Origin: Manis javanica
Taxonomy: Eukaryota; Chordata; Mammalia; Pholidota; Manidae
Direction of reading: 5' to 3'
Length of the DNA stretch: 64,000 bases
NCBI RefSeq assembly: GCF_040802235.1
Contig: NC_133174.1
Coordinates: forward strand, 85,210,647 to 85,274,646
In this document: positions 37,573-48,987 of the stretch, one piece after another
Position numbering within the stretch: the stretch's first letter is position 1
Layout: every line of letters starts with the position of its first letter
The notes under the pieces: model-generated
Told to the model about the DNA's origin: nothing
Seen by the model: only the letters and a program-made list of their open reading frames with translations
The model's database searches: none
Program-made: the position numbers and the translations under genes

Positions 37573-37915
37573 TTTTTTTCCATTTTGTTATCATTAATCT
37601 ACAATTACATGAAGAACATTATGTTTACTAGACTCCCCCCTTCACCAAGTCCCCCCCACAAACCCCATTACAGTCACTGTCGATCAGCATAGTAAGATGC
37701 TGTAGAATCACTACTTGTCTTCTCTGTGTTGTGCAGCCCTCCCCATGCACCCCCCCATATTACACATGCTAATTGTAAGGCTCCCTTTCTTTTTTCCCAC
37801 CCTTATCTCTTCCTTCCTACCCATCCTCCCCTTCCCTTTCCCTTTGGTAACTATTAGTCCATTCTTGGGTTCTGTGATTCTGCTGCTGTTTTGTTCCTTC
37901 AGTTTTTCTTTGTTC

Positions 37916-40900
37916 TTATACTCCACATATGTGTGAAATCATTTGGTACTTGTCTTTCTCCGCCTGGCTTATTTCACTGAGCATAATACCCTCTAGCTCC
38001 ATCCATGTTGTTGCAAATGGTAGGATTTGTTTTCTTCTTATGGATGAATAATATTCCATTGTGTATATGTACCACATCTTCTTTATACATTCTTCTACTG
38101 ATGGACACTTAGGTTGCTTCCATTTCTTGGCTATTATAAATAGTGGTATGATAAACATAGGGGTGCATCTGTCTTTTTCAAACTGGGCTGCTGGATTCTT
38201 AGGGTAAATTCCTAGAAGTGGAATTCCTGGGTCAAATGGTATTTCTATTTTGAGCTTTTTGAGGAACCTCCATACTGCTTTCCACAATGGTTGAACTAAT
38301 TTACATTCCCACCAGCAGTGTAGGAGGGTTCCCCTTTCTCCGCAACCTCGTCAACATTTGTTGTTGTTTGTCTTTTGGATGGTGGCAATCTTTTATGGTG
38401 TAAGGTGATATCTCATTGTGGTTTTAATTTGCATTTGTCTGATGACTAGCGATGTGGAGCATCTTTTCATGTGTCTGTTGGCCATCTGAATTTCTTCCTT
38501 GGAGAAGTGTCTGTGCAGCTCCTCTGCCCATTTTTTAATTGGATTATTTGCTTTTTGTTTGTTGAGGTGCACAAGCTCATTATATATTTTCCATGTCAAC
38601 CCTTTATCAGATCTGTCATTTATGAATATATTCTCCATTACTGTAAGGTACCTTTTTGTTCTGTTGATGGTGTCCTTTGCAGCACAGAAGCTTTTCAGCT
38701 TGATATAGGCCCACTTGTTCATTTCTACTTTTGTTTCCCTTGCCCAGGGAGATATGTTCATGAAGAAGTTGCTCATGTTTATGTACAAGAGATTTTTGCC
38801 TATGTTTTTTCTAAGAGTTTTATGTTTTCTTGACTTACATTCAGGCCTTTGATCCATTTTGAATTTACTTTTGTGTATGGGGTTAGACAGTGATCCAGTT
38901 TCATTCTCTTACATGTAGCTGTCCAGTTTTGCCAGCACCATCTGTTGAAGAGACTGCCATTTCCCCATTGTATGTCCATGGCTCCTTTTTCAAATATTAA
39001 TTGACCATATATGTTTGGGTTAATGTCTGGAGTCTCTATTCTGTGGCTCTGTTCTTGTGCCAGTACCAAATTGTCTTGATTACTGTGGCTTTGTAGTAGA
39101 ACTAGAAGTTGGGGAGCAAGATCTCCCCAACTTTATACTTCCTTCTAAGGATTGCTTTGCCTATTCGTGGTCTTTGGCAGTTCCATATGAATTTTTGAAC
39201 TATTTGTTCCAGTTCATTAAAGAATGCTGTTGGTAATTTGGTAGGGATTGCATCAAATCTGTCTATTGCTTTGGGCAGGATGGCCATTTTGACAATATTA
39301 GTTCTTCATAGCCAGGAGCATGGGATGAGTTTGCATTTGTTAGTGTCCTCTTTAATTTCTCTTAAGAGTGTCTTGTAGTTTTCAGGACATAGGTCTTTCA
39401 CTTCCTTGGTAAGGTTTATTCCTAAGTATTTTATTCTTTTTGATGCAATTGTGAATGGAATTGTTTTCCTGATTTCTCTTTCTATTAGTTCATTGTTAGT
39501 GTATAGGAAAGCCACAGATTTCTGTGTTTTAATTTAGTAGCCTGCAGCTTTGCTGTATTCTGATATCAGTTCTAGTAGTTTTGGAGTGGAGTCTTTAGGG
39601 TTTTTTATGTACAATATCATGTCATCTGCAAATAGTGACAGTTTAACTTCTTCTTTACCAATTGGGATTCCTTGTATTTCTTTGTTTTGTCTAATTGCAA
39701 ATGGCTAGGACCTCCAGTACTATGTTGAATAACAGTGGAGAGGGTGGGCATCCCTGTCTTGTTCCTGATCTCAGAGGAAAAGCTTTCAGCTTCTCACTGT
39801 TCAGTATGATGTTGCCTGTGGATTTATCATATATGGCTTTTATTATGTTGATGTACTTGCCCTCTATACCCATTTTGTTAGGAATTTTTATCATTAATGG
39901 ATCTTGAATTTTGTCAAATGCTTTTTCAGCATCTATGGAGATGATCATGTGGTTTTTGTCTTTCTTTTTGTTTATGTGGTAGATGATGTTGATGGATTTT
40001 CGAATGTTGTACCTTCCTTGCATCCCTGGGATGAATCGCTCTTGGTCATGGTGTATGATCCTTTTGATGTATTTTTGAATTCAATTTGCTAATATTTTGT
40101 TGAGTATTTTTTCATCTTCATTCATCAGGGATATTGGTCTGTAATTTTCTTTTTTGATGGTGTCTTTGCCTGGTTTTGGTCTTAGGGTGATGTTGGCTTC
40201 ATAGAATGAGTTTGGGAGTATTCCCTACTCTTCTATTTTTTGGAAAACTTTAAGGAGAATGGCTATTATATCTTCTCTGTATGTCTCATAAATTTCTGAG
40301 GTGAATCCATCTGGCCCAGGGGTTTTGTTCTTGGGTAGTTTTTTGATTACTGCTTCAATTTCTTTGCTGGTAATTGGTTTGTTTAGATTATGTGTTTCTT
40401 CCTTGGTCAGTCTTGGAAGGTCGCATTGTTCTAGGAAGTTGTCCATTTCTCCTAGGTTTTCCAGCTTGTTAGCATATAGGTTTTCATAGTATTCTCTAAT
40501 AATTCTTGGTATTTCTGTGGGGTCCATTGTGATGTTTCCTTTTTCGCTTCTGGTTCTGTTGATGTTTGTTGATTCTCTTTTTCTCTTAATAAGTCTATCT
40601 AGAGGCTTATCTATTTTGTTTATTTTCTCAAAGAACCAGCTCTTGGTTTCATTGATTTTTTCTATTGTTTTATTTTTCTCAATTTTATTTATTTCTTCTT
40701 TGATCTTTATTATGTCCCTCCCTCTGCTGACTTTAGGCCTCATTTCTTCTTCATTTTCCAATTTCCATAATTGTGATGTTAGACTATTCATTTGGGATTG
40801 TTCTTCCTTCCTTAAATATGCCTGGATTGCTATATACTTTCCTCTTAAAACTGCTTTCGCTGCATCCCACAAAAGTTGGAGCTTTGTGTTGTTGTTGTCA

Positions 40901-41753
40901 TTTGTTTCCATACATTGCTTGATCTCTATTTTGATTTGATTGTTGATCCATTGATTATTTAGGAGCATGTTGTTAAGCCTCCATGTGTTTGTGGGCCTTT
41001 TTGCTTTCTTTGTATAATTTATTTCTAGTTTTATACCTTTGTGGTCTGAAAAGTTGGCTGGTAGAATTTCAATCTTTTTGAATTTACTGAGGCTTTTTTT
41101 GTGGCCTAGTATGTGGTCTATTGTGGAGAATGTTCCATGTGCACTTGAGAAGAATGTGTATCCTGTTGCTTTTAAATGTAGAGTTCTATAGATGTCTATT
41201 AGGTCCCTCTGTCCTAGTGTGTTCTTCAGTGTCTCTGTGTTCTTACATATTTTCTGTCTAGTGGATTTGTCCTTTGGAGCAAATTGTGTGTTGAAGACTC
41301 CTAAAATGAATGCATTGCATTCTATTTCTTCCTTTAGTCCCATTAGTATTTTTTTACATATGCTGGTGGTCCTGTGTTGGGTGCATATATATTTATAATG
41401 GTTATATCCTTTTGTTGGACTGACCCCTTTATCATTATGTACTGTCCTTCTTTATCTCTTGTTACTTTCTTTGTTTTGAAGTCTATTTTGTGTGATACTA
41501 GTACTGCAACACCTGCTTTTTTCTCCCTGTTGTTTTCATGAAATATCTTTTTCCATCCTTTGACTTTTAGTCTGTGCATGTCTTTGGGTTTGTGGTGAGT
41601 CTCTTGTAAGCAGCATATAGATGTGTTTTGTTTTTTTATCCATTCAGTGACTGTATGTCTTTTGACTGGTGCATTCAGTCCATTTACGTTTATGGTGATT
41701 ATTGATAGGTATGTACTTATTGCCATTTCAGGCTTTAGATTTGTGGTTGCCAA
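37916..41753 (-). pseudogene. L1-2 ORF2, multiply broken
   Basis: ORF2 normally gives the endonuclease/reverse transcriptase that nicks DNA and copies L1 RNA at the target. The reading starts MATTNLKPEMAIS (41753) and ends SHICGV (37916). It is spread over at least two frames: 41343-41753 and 40225-41343 overlap out of frame, then short pieces follow down to 38287. The endonuclease keeps the NVNGLN and QETH boxes, but the GDFN box reads GVFN, so a catalytic Asp is lost. The RT FADD box is still encoded near 39616. Length (about 1,279 codons) is normal, so damage is by small indels and point changes. Confidence 0.92.
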
Positions 41754-42058
41754 AGTTTCCAGGTTACTTTCCTTACTATCTAAGATCCTAACTTAACTCA
41801 CTTAGTATGCTGTTACAAACACAATCTAAAGGTTTTTTTCTGTTTCTCCTCATTTTTCTTCCTCCACCATTCTTTATATATTAGGTGTCGTATTCTGTAC
41901 TTTGTCTATCCCTTGATTGACTTTGAGGATAGTTAATTTAATTTTACATTTGCCTAATAGTTAGCTGTTCTACTTTCTTTACTGTGGTTTTATTACCTCT
42001 GGTGACAGCTATTCAACCTTAGGAACACTTCCATTTATAGCAGTCCCTCCAAAATTGA

Positions 42059-42784
42059 CTATAGAGATTGTTTGTGGGAGGTAAATTCTCTCACCTTTTT
42101 TTTATCTGGAAATTGTTTAATTCCTCCTTCAAATTTAAATGATAATCTTGTCAGATAAAGTAATCTTGGTTCCAGGCCCTTCTTCTTCATGGTGTTAAAT
42201 ACATCATGCCACTCCCTTCTGGCCTGTAAGGTTTCTGCTGAGAAGTCTGATGTTAGCCTGATGGTCTTTCCTTTGTATGTGATCTTATTTCTCTCTCTGG
42301 CTGCTTTTAATAGTCTGTCCTTATCTTTGATCTTTGCCAGTTTTATTACTATATGTCTTGGTGTTGTCTTCATTGCATCCCTTGTGTTGGGAGATCTGTG
42401 GATCTCCATGGCCTGACAGACTATCTCCTTCCCCAGACTGGGGAAGTTTTCAGCAACTACCTCTTAAAAGGTACTTTCTATCCCTTTCTCTTTCTCTTCT
42501 TCTTCTGGTATCCCTATAATGCGATTATTGTTCATTTTGGATTGGTCACACAGTTCTCTCAATATTCTTTCATTCTTAGAGATTCTTTTTTCTCTCTGTG
42601 CCTCAGCTTCTTTGTATTACTCTTCTCTAGTTTCTATTTCATGGATCGTCTCCTCCAATGTATCTAACCTGCTTTTAATACCCTCCATCGTGCTCTTCAG
42701 TGATTGGATCTCTGACCTGATTTAATTCCTGAGTTCTTGGATATCTTTCTGTACCTCCATTAGCATGTTGATGATTTTTATTTT
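42059..42784 (-). pseudogene. L1-2 ORF1, C-terminal part, split by L1-3
   Basis: Encodes the RRM-side and C-terminal domain of the ORF1 chaperone (open piece 42059-42409, with PRHIVIKLAKIKDKDR and ARREWHDVFN). The upstream part to 42784 has frameshifts and stops. The first codons lie on the far side of L1-3 at about 51341-51440. L1-3 entered ORF1 near the junction of the N-terminal segment and the coiled coil. Confidence 0.88.
42772..42784. repeat. Target-site duplication, left copy (L1-3 plus ERV tail)
   Basis: tgatttttatttt, repeated exactly at 51328-51340. It sits directly beside the poly(T) that ends the ERV-derived tail, so the tail lies inside the TSD pair. Confidence 0.75.
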
Positions 42785-42809
42785 TTATTTTTTATTTATT
42801 TTTTTTTTT

Positions 42810-43751
42810 GAGAGGGCATCTCACATATTTATTGATCAAATGGTTGTTAACAACAATAAAATTCAGTATAGGGGGGTCAACGCTCAATGAACAATCATTA
42901 ATCCATCTCAAGCCTAATTCTCGTCAGTCTCCAATCTTCTGAAGCATAACAAACAAGTTCTTACATGGTGAACGAATTCTTACATAGTGAATAAATTCTT
43001 ACATGGTGAACAGTACAAGGGCAGTCATCACAGAAACTTTCGGTTTTGATCATGCAATATGACCTATAAACAATCAGGTCAAATATGAATATTCGTTTGA
43101 TTTTTGTACTTGATTTATATGTTGATCCCACATTTCTCCTATTATTATTATTATTTTTATTTTTAATAAAATGCTGAAGTGGTAGGTAGATGCAAGATAA
43201 AGGTAGAAAACATAGTTTAGTGCTGTAAGAAGGCAAATGTAGATGATCAGATGATCAGGTGTGTGCCTATGGACTAAGTATTAATCCAGGCTAGACAAGG
43301 GCATCAAGACATCCACGGATGCAGAAGATTTCTCTCAAAGCAGGGGGGGTGAGGTTCTGAGCCTCACCTCTGTTGATCCCCAAATTCTCACCTGATGGCC
43401 CCCCTGCGACTGTGCCTGTCTTAGGTTGTTCCTCCCTTGAGAAATCTTACCCGTCTCTGGCTAACCAGTCATCTTCCGGGGCCATACAGGGAAATGTAAA
43501 GTTGGTAAGTGAGAGAGAAGCCATATTGTTTGCAAAGGTTAGCTTTTTACTTCTTTGCAGATTTATGCCCTGTGGCTTCTATGCCCAGCACTTGTCTCGA
43601 GGTATCTTTACCACCTGGAGGAATTATGATACTCGGTAAATTCTATTTAAGGGTTGTAATTAGGAAGGAAGAAGAAAAGCTATAGATGTAGCATACGAAG
43701 GAAACGTGGGAGGATTGATTATTTCTTTGACATATCTTCTTGTATAGTACC
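42810..43751 (-). repeat. ERV 3' non-coding region, probable LTR U3-R
   Basis: Follows the env-like reading on the sense strand and ends at an AATAAA and poly(A). No open frame of note. The (ATT)n stretch at about 43140-43160 is a microsatellite. If this is an LTR it stops in R, with U5 absent, exactly as expected of an mRNA copy. The U3 start was not located; TGTCAAAG at about 43732 is one candidate. Confidence 0.5.
42828..42833 (-). promoter_or_regulatory. AATAAA poly(A) signal of the ERV-derived tail
   Basis: Sense-strand AATAAA 17 bases upstream of the final A-run. The context (AATAAATATGTGAGATGCCC) is like an LTR R region. It indicates the transcript was cleaved and polyadenylated at a retroviral LTR site before being copied. 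Confidence 0.75.
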
Positions 43752-44193
43752 TTAAGTATGTATAGGTTTTAAACTACTAACTAATTTGCACACATATATT
43801 AACATAATAGGAATACGGTGACATAAACAAAGCAAATCTATAATTACCATCCATCTCCAGTGAAGCCAAGAAAACCATTTAGGCACCCTAGGCATTTGCG
43901 AAAATTTATCTATGATATGATGGATATTGTCCAACTGTACTTGAACCATCAGACAAATGAAAGCAGCCCATTTCTGGGATCTGTTCACATCCCATATGTT
44001 CTTTTAACCATAGATAGTCTATAGTCATGAGATTTTGGAGTGCTACAACTTGCACCCATCCCAACTCCTGGTTGAGTTCCAACAGTACAGATCCGGTCAA
44101 ATTCGTTGTCTCACTGTATGCACATGCCAGCCTAGACATCTCCCTCCTCATTCTTATGGCAAGTCCAGGAGACGGTGGGCTGGATGCAGCCAC
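43752..44193 (-). pseudogene. env: Retroviral env transmembrane-subunit remnant
   Basis: Two overlapping minus-strand frames (43906-44193, 95 codons; 43752-43988, 78 codons) read as the TM part of a retroviral envelope, split by a frameshift. The first has a heptad-like stretch, an ALQN box followed by DYLWLKEHMGC, and a CX6CC-type motif in which the first Cys of the pair is Gly. The second has a PKWFSWLHW membrane-proximal segment, a hydrophobic span (about residues 47-70) and a short tail. TM normally anchors Env and drives fusion. Here the surface subunit and start are missing and the frame is broken, so it is not functional. Assignment is by motif only; the clade is unsure. Confidence 0.7.
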
Positions 44194-44289
44194 AACCGCA
44201 GCATCGTCCGGATCCCTGTGGAGGCTTTTTGATGATCATCCCCCGGCACAAGTCCTCCAGAGAGTGCTGATGCCGGAAGCTCCTCCTCA

Positions 44290-44365
44290 TATCGTATCTT
44301 AGTTCATTTTCTGGGTATCCAAGCTAGGCCTTGATCTCCTGCATAGAAACAAACAGACCCTTTGC
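44290..44365 (-). pseudogene. Possible ERV pol (integrase) C-terminal scrap
   Basis: In one minus-strand frame the text VGKGSVCFYAGDQGLAWIP followed by RK and a stop resembles the small C-terminal domain of a retroviral integrase, in the expected place just upstream of env. It is only about 20 residues, so this is a weak call. The 100 bases between it and the env TM remnant contain no surface-subunit coding, implying an internal deletion or splice. Confidence 0.3.
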
Positions 44366-44431
44366 CCACATTTTGACATGCCCTCTATACCACTGTGCAG
44401 AACTCATTGGAGGTCAGCACACAGTAACTGC

Positions 44432-44610
44432 TTTTTTTTTTTTTTTTTTTTTAAATTAAGAGAAAGGAATATTATCAGAAAAGAGTACCTCAATAGCTGA
44501 TCATCTGACACCCTTTAAGTGATCAACATTAAGGATATTTAAAGCATGCGTTGATCTTTGATTTACCAATAGTTTTATCCTGTTAAGGAGTAATCCCCTT
44601 TTCCTTCGTT
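44432..44610 (-). other. Segment between two A-runs downstream of L1-3
   Basis: 158 bases (44453-44610) bounded by T-runs at 44432-44452 (21 T) and 44611-44637 on the plus strand. Not L1 and not recognised. Either a first, short 3' transduction, or the 5' leader of the ERV-derived transcript with an expanded internal A-run. No clear AATAAA precedes the 44452 A-run on the sense strand, which favours the leader explanation. Confidence 0.5.
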
Positions 44611-44637
44611 CCTTCTTTCTTTCTTTTTTTTTTTTTT

Positions 44638-44979
44638 AAATTTTTAATCTACACTTACATGAAGAATACTATGTTTACTATGCTCTCCCCTATATCAGGT
44701 CCCCCCTAACAACCACATTGCGGTTACTGTCCATCAGCTTAGCAAAATGTTGTAGAGTCACTACTTGTCCTCTCTGTGTTGTGCAGCCCACCCTCCCCTT
44801 GCTCCCTCCCCCCCATGCATGCTAATCTTAATACCCCCCTTTTTCTTCCCCCCCCTTATCCCTCCCTGCCCACCCATCCTCCCCAGTTCCTTTCCCTTTG
44901 GTACCTGTTAGTCCATTTTTGGGTTCTGTAATTCCACTGCTGTTTTGTTCCTTCAGTTTTTCCTTTGTTCCTATACTCC
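44638..44979 (-). other. L1-3 3'UTR with C/G-rich tract
   Basis: Family 3'UTR from the ORF2 end to the first poly(A). The plus strand at 44790-44885 is strongly C-rich (runs of 3-8 C), i.e. a G-rich polypurine tract in the L1 RNA, as at 7480-7534. Confidence 0.85.
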
Positions 44980-47900
44980 TCAGATGAGTGACATCATTTG
45001 GTATTTCTCTTTCTCCGCTTGGCTTATTTCACTGAGCATAATACTCTCCAGCTCCATCCATGTTGCTGCAAATGGTTGGATTTTTCCACTTCTTATGGCT
45101 GAGTAGTATTCCATTGTGTATATGTACCACATCTTCTTTATCCATTCATCTACCGATGGACATTTAGGTTGCTTCCAATTCTTGGCTATTGTAAATAGTG
45201 CTGCGATAAACATAGGGGTGCATCTGTCTTTCTCAAACTTGATTGCTGCGTTCTTAGGGTAAATTCCTAGGAGTGGGATTCCTGGGTCAAAAGGTAGGTC
45301 TGTTTTGAGCATTTTGATGAACCTCCAAACTGCTTTCCACAATGGTTGAACTAATTTACATTCCCACCAGCAGTGTAGGAGGGTTCCCCTTTCTCCACAG
45401 CCTCGCCAACATTTGTTGTTGTTTGTCTTTTGGATGGCAGCTATCCTTACTGGTGTGAGGTGATACCTCATTGTAGTTTTAATTTACATTTCTCTGATAA
45501 TTAGCGATGTGGAGCATCTTTTCATGTGTCTCTTGGCCATCTGTATTTCTTTTTTGGAGAACTGTCTGCTCAGTTCCTCTGCCCATTTTTTAATTGGGTT
45601 ATTTGTTTTTTGTTTGTTGAGCCGTGTGAGCTCTTTATATATTCTGGACGTCAAGCCTTTATCGGATCTGTCATTTTCAAATATATTCTCCCATACTGTA
45701 GGGTTCCTTTTTGTTCTATTGATGGTGTCTTTCGCTGTACAGAAGCTTTTCAGCTTAATGTAGTCCCACTTGCTCATTTTTGCTGTTGTTTTCCTTGCCC
45801 GGGGAGATATGTTCTAGAAGAGATCACTCATGTTTATGTCTAAGAGGTTTTCGCCTATGTTTTTTTCCAAGAGTTTAATGGTTTCATGCCTTACATTCAG
45901 GTCTTTGATCCATTTTGAGTTTACCTTTGTATATGGGGTTAGACAATGGTCCAGTTTCATTCTCCTACATGTAGTTGTCCAGTTTTGCCAGCACCATCTG
46001 TTGAAGAGACTGTCATTTTGCCATTGTATGTCCATGGCTCCTTTATCAAATATTAATTGACCATATATGTTTGGGTTAATTTCTGGGGTCTCTAATCTGT
46101 TCCACTGGTCTGTGGCTCTGTTCTTGTGCCAGTACCAAATTGTCTTGATTACTATGGCTTTGTAGTAGAGCTTGAAGTTGGGGAGTGAGATCCCCCCTAC
46201 TTTATTCTTCTTTTTCAGGATTGCTTTGGCTATTCGGGGTCTTTGGTGTTTCCATATGAATTTTTGAATTATTTGTTCCAATTCATTGAAGAATGTTGCT
46301 GGTAATTTGAGAGGGATTGCATCAAATCTGTATATTGCTTTGGGCAGGATGGCCATTTTGACGATATTAATTCTTCCTAGCCATGAGCATGGGATGAGTT
46401 TCCATTTATTAGGGTCCCCTTTAATTTCTCTTAAGAGTGACTTGTAGTTTTCAGAGTATAAGTCTTTCACTTCCTTGGTTAGGTTTATTCCTAGGTATTT
46501 TATTCTTTTTGATGCAATGGTGAATGGAATTGTTTTCCTGATTTCTCTTTCTATTGATTCGTTGTTAGTGTATAGGAAAGCTACAGATTTCTGTGTGTTA
46601 ATTTTGTATCCTGCAACTTTGCTGTATTCCGATATCAGTTCTAGTAGTTTTGGAGTGGAGTCTTTAGGGTTTTTTATGTACAGTATCATATCATCTGCAA
46701 ATAGTGACAGTTTAACTTCTTTACCAATCTGGATTCCCTGTATTTCTTTGTTTTGTCTGATTGCCATGGCTAGGACCTCCAGTACTATGTTAAATCACAG
46801 TGGGGAGAGTGGGCATCCCTGTCTGGTTCCCGATCTCAGTGGAAATGCTTTCAGCTTCTCGCTGTTCAGTATAATGCTGGCTGTGGGTTTATCATATATG
46901 GCCTTTATTATGTTGAGGTACTTGCCCTCTATTCCCATTTTGCTGAGAGTTTTTATCATGAATGGATGTTGAATTTTGTCAAATGCTTTTTCAGCATCTA
47001 TGGAGATGATCATGTGGTTTTTGTCTTTCTTTTTGTTGATGTGGTGGATGATGTTAATGGATTTTCGAATGTTGTACCATCCTTGCATCCCTGGGATGAA
47101 CCCCACTTGGTCATGGTGTATGATCCTTTTGATATACTGTTGAATTCTGTTTGCTAATATTTTATTGAGTATTTTTGCATCTACATTCATCAGGGATATT
47201 GGTCTGTAATTTTCTTTTTTGGTGGGGTCTTTTCCTGGTTTTGGTATTAGGGTGATGTTGGCTTCATAGAATGAGTTTGGGAGTATTCCCTCTTCTTCTA
47301 TTTTGTGGAACACTTTAAGGAGAATGGGTATTATGTCTTCTCTGTGTGTCTGATAAAATTCCGAGGTAAATCCGTCCGGCCCCGGGGTTTTGTTCTTAGG
47401 TAGTTTTTTTATTACTGTTTCAATTTCTTTGCTTGTAATTGGTTTCTTTAACTTTTGTGTTTCTTCCTTGGTCAGTCTTGGGAGGTTGTATTTTTCTAGG
47501 AAGTTGTCCATTTCTTCTAGGTTTTCCAGCTTGTTGGCATATAGGTTTTCATAGTAGTCTTTAATAATTCTTTGTATTTCTGTGGAGTCTGTCGTGATTT
47601 TTCCATTCTCATTTCTGATTATGTTGATTTGTGTTGACTCTCTTTTTCTCTTAATAAGTTGGGCTAGAGGCTTATCTATTTTGTTTATTTTCTCAATGAA
47701 CCAGCTCTTGGTTTCGTTGATTTTTGCTATTGTTTTATTCTTCTCAATTTTGTTTATTTCTTCTCTGATCTTTATTATGTCCCTCCTTCTGCTGACTTTA
47801 GGCCTCATTTGTTCTTCTTTTTCCAGTTTTAATAATTGTGATGTTAGACTATTCATTTGGGATTGTTCTTCCTTCTTCAAGTGTGCCTGGATTGCTATAT

Positions 47901-48819
47901 ACTTTCCTCTTAAGACTGCTTTCGCTGCATCCCACAGAAGTTGGGGCTTAGTGTTGTTGTTGTCATTTGTTTCTATATATTCCTTGATCTCTATTTTGAT
48001 TTGTTCATTGATCCATTGATTATTTAGTAGCATGTTGTTAAGCCTCCATGTGTTTGTGAGCCTTTTTGTTTTCTTTGTAGAATTTATTTCTACTTTCATA
48101 CCTTTGTGGTCTGAAAAATTGGTTGGTAGAATTTCAATATTGTGGAATTTACTGAGGCTCTTTTTGTGAGCTAGTATGTGGTCTATTCTGGAGAATGTTC
48201 CATGTGCACTTGAAAAGAATGTATATCCTGTTGCTTTTGGATGTAGAGTTCTATAGATGTCTATTAGGTCCATCTGTTCTAGTGTGTTGTTCAGTGCCTG
48301 TGTGTCTTTACTTATTTTCTGCCCGGTGGATCTATCCTTTGGGGTGAGTGGTGTGTTGAAGTCTCCTACAATGTATGCATTGCAGTCTATTTCCCTCTTT
48401 AGTTCTGTTAGTATTTGCTTCACATATGCTGGTGCTCCTGTATTGGGTGCATATATATTTAGAATGGTTATATCCTCTTGTTGGACTGAGCCCTTTATCA
48501 TTATGTAGTCGCCTTCTTTATCTCTTGTTACTTTCTTTGTTTTGAAGTCTATTTTGTCTGATATTAGTACTGCAACCCCTGCTTTCTTCTCACTGTTGTT
48601 TGCCTGAAATATGTTTTTCCATCCCTTGACTTTTTGTCTATGCTTATCTTTGGGTTTAAGGTGAGTTTCTTGTAAGCAGCATATAGATGGGTCTTGCTTT
48701 TTTATCCATTCTATTACTCTATGTCTTTTGATTGGTGCATTAAGTCCATTTACATTTAGGGTGACTATTGAAAGATATGTACTTATTGCCATTGAAGGCT
48801 TTAGATTCGTGGTTACCAA
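44980..48819 (-). pseudogene. L1-3 ORF2 (endonuclease/reverse transcriptase), four nonsense codons
   Basis: Full-length frame of 1,280 codons with no frameshift. It starts [13 protein letters not shown] at 48819. The APE-type endonuclease (about 1-245) keeps all key boxes: N24 in NVNGLN, E51 in QETH, D153/N155 in GDFN, D213 and H238 in SDH. The RT carries FADD at about residues 707-710, and the Cys-rich end has CX3C-X7-H-X4-C. Nonsense codons stand at 675 (TGA, 46795), 1002 (TAG, 45814), 1112 (TAA, 45484) and 1280 (TGA, 44980, about three codons early). The first falls just before the RT active site, so only endonuclease plus part of RT could be made. It is in cis with an open ORF1. Inactive for autonomous movement, though only recently so. 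Confidence 0.95.
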
Positions 48820-48987
48820 AGGTTCAAGGTTAGCTTCTTTTGTATCTTACTGCCTAACTTAGCTTGCTTATTGAGCTGTTATATACACTGTCTGGAGATT
48901 CTTTTCTTCTCTCCCTTCTTATTCCTCCTCCTCCATTCTTCATATGTTGTGTGTTTTGTTCTGTGCTCTTTTTAGGGGTGCTCCCAT

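Noticed and set aside
40517..40939. 140-codon plus-strand frame, with similar ones at 47582-48019 and 52999-53298
   Set aside because: Antisense of L1 ORF2. The same antisense frame recurs in each copy because ORF2 itself is conserved.
42810..44610. Reading the ERV-derived tail as an exon of a domesticated env (syncytin-like) gene
   Set aside because: The env frame is broken, the surface subunit is absent, a key Cys is lost, and the segment ends in poly(A) next to a TSD. It is a retrocopy, not a preserved gene.
46475..46972. 165-codon plus-strand frame
   Set aside because: Antisense of the L1-3 RT domain; not supported by any motif.
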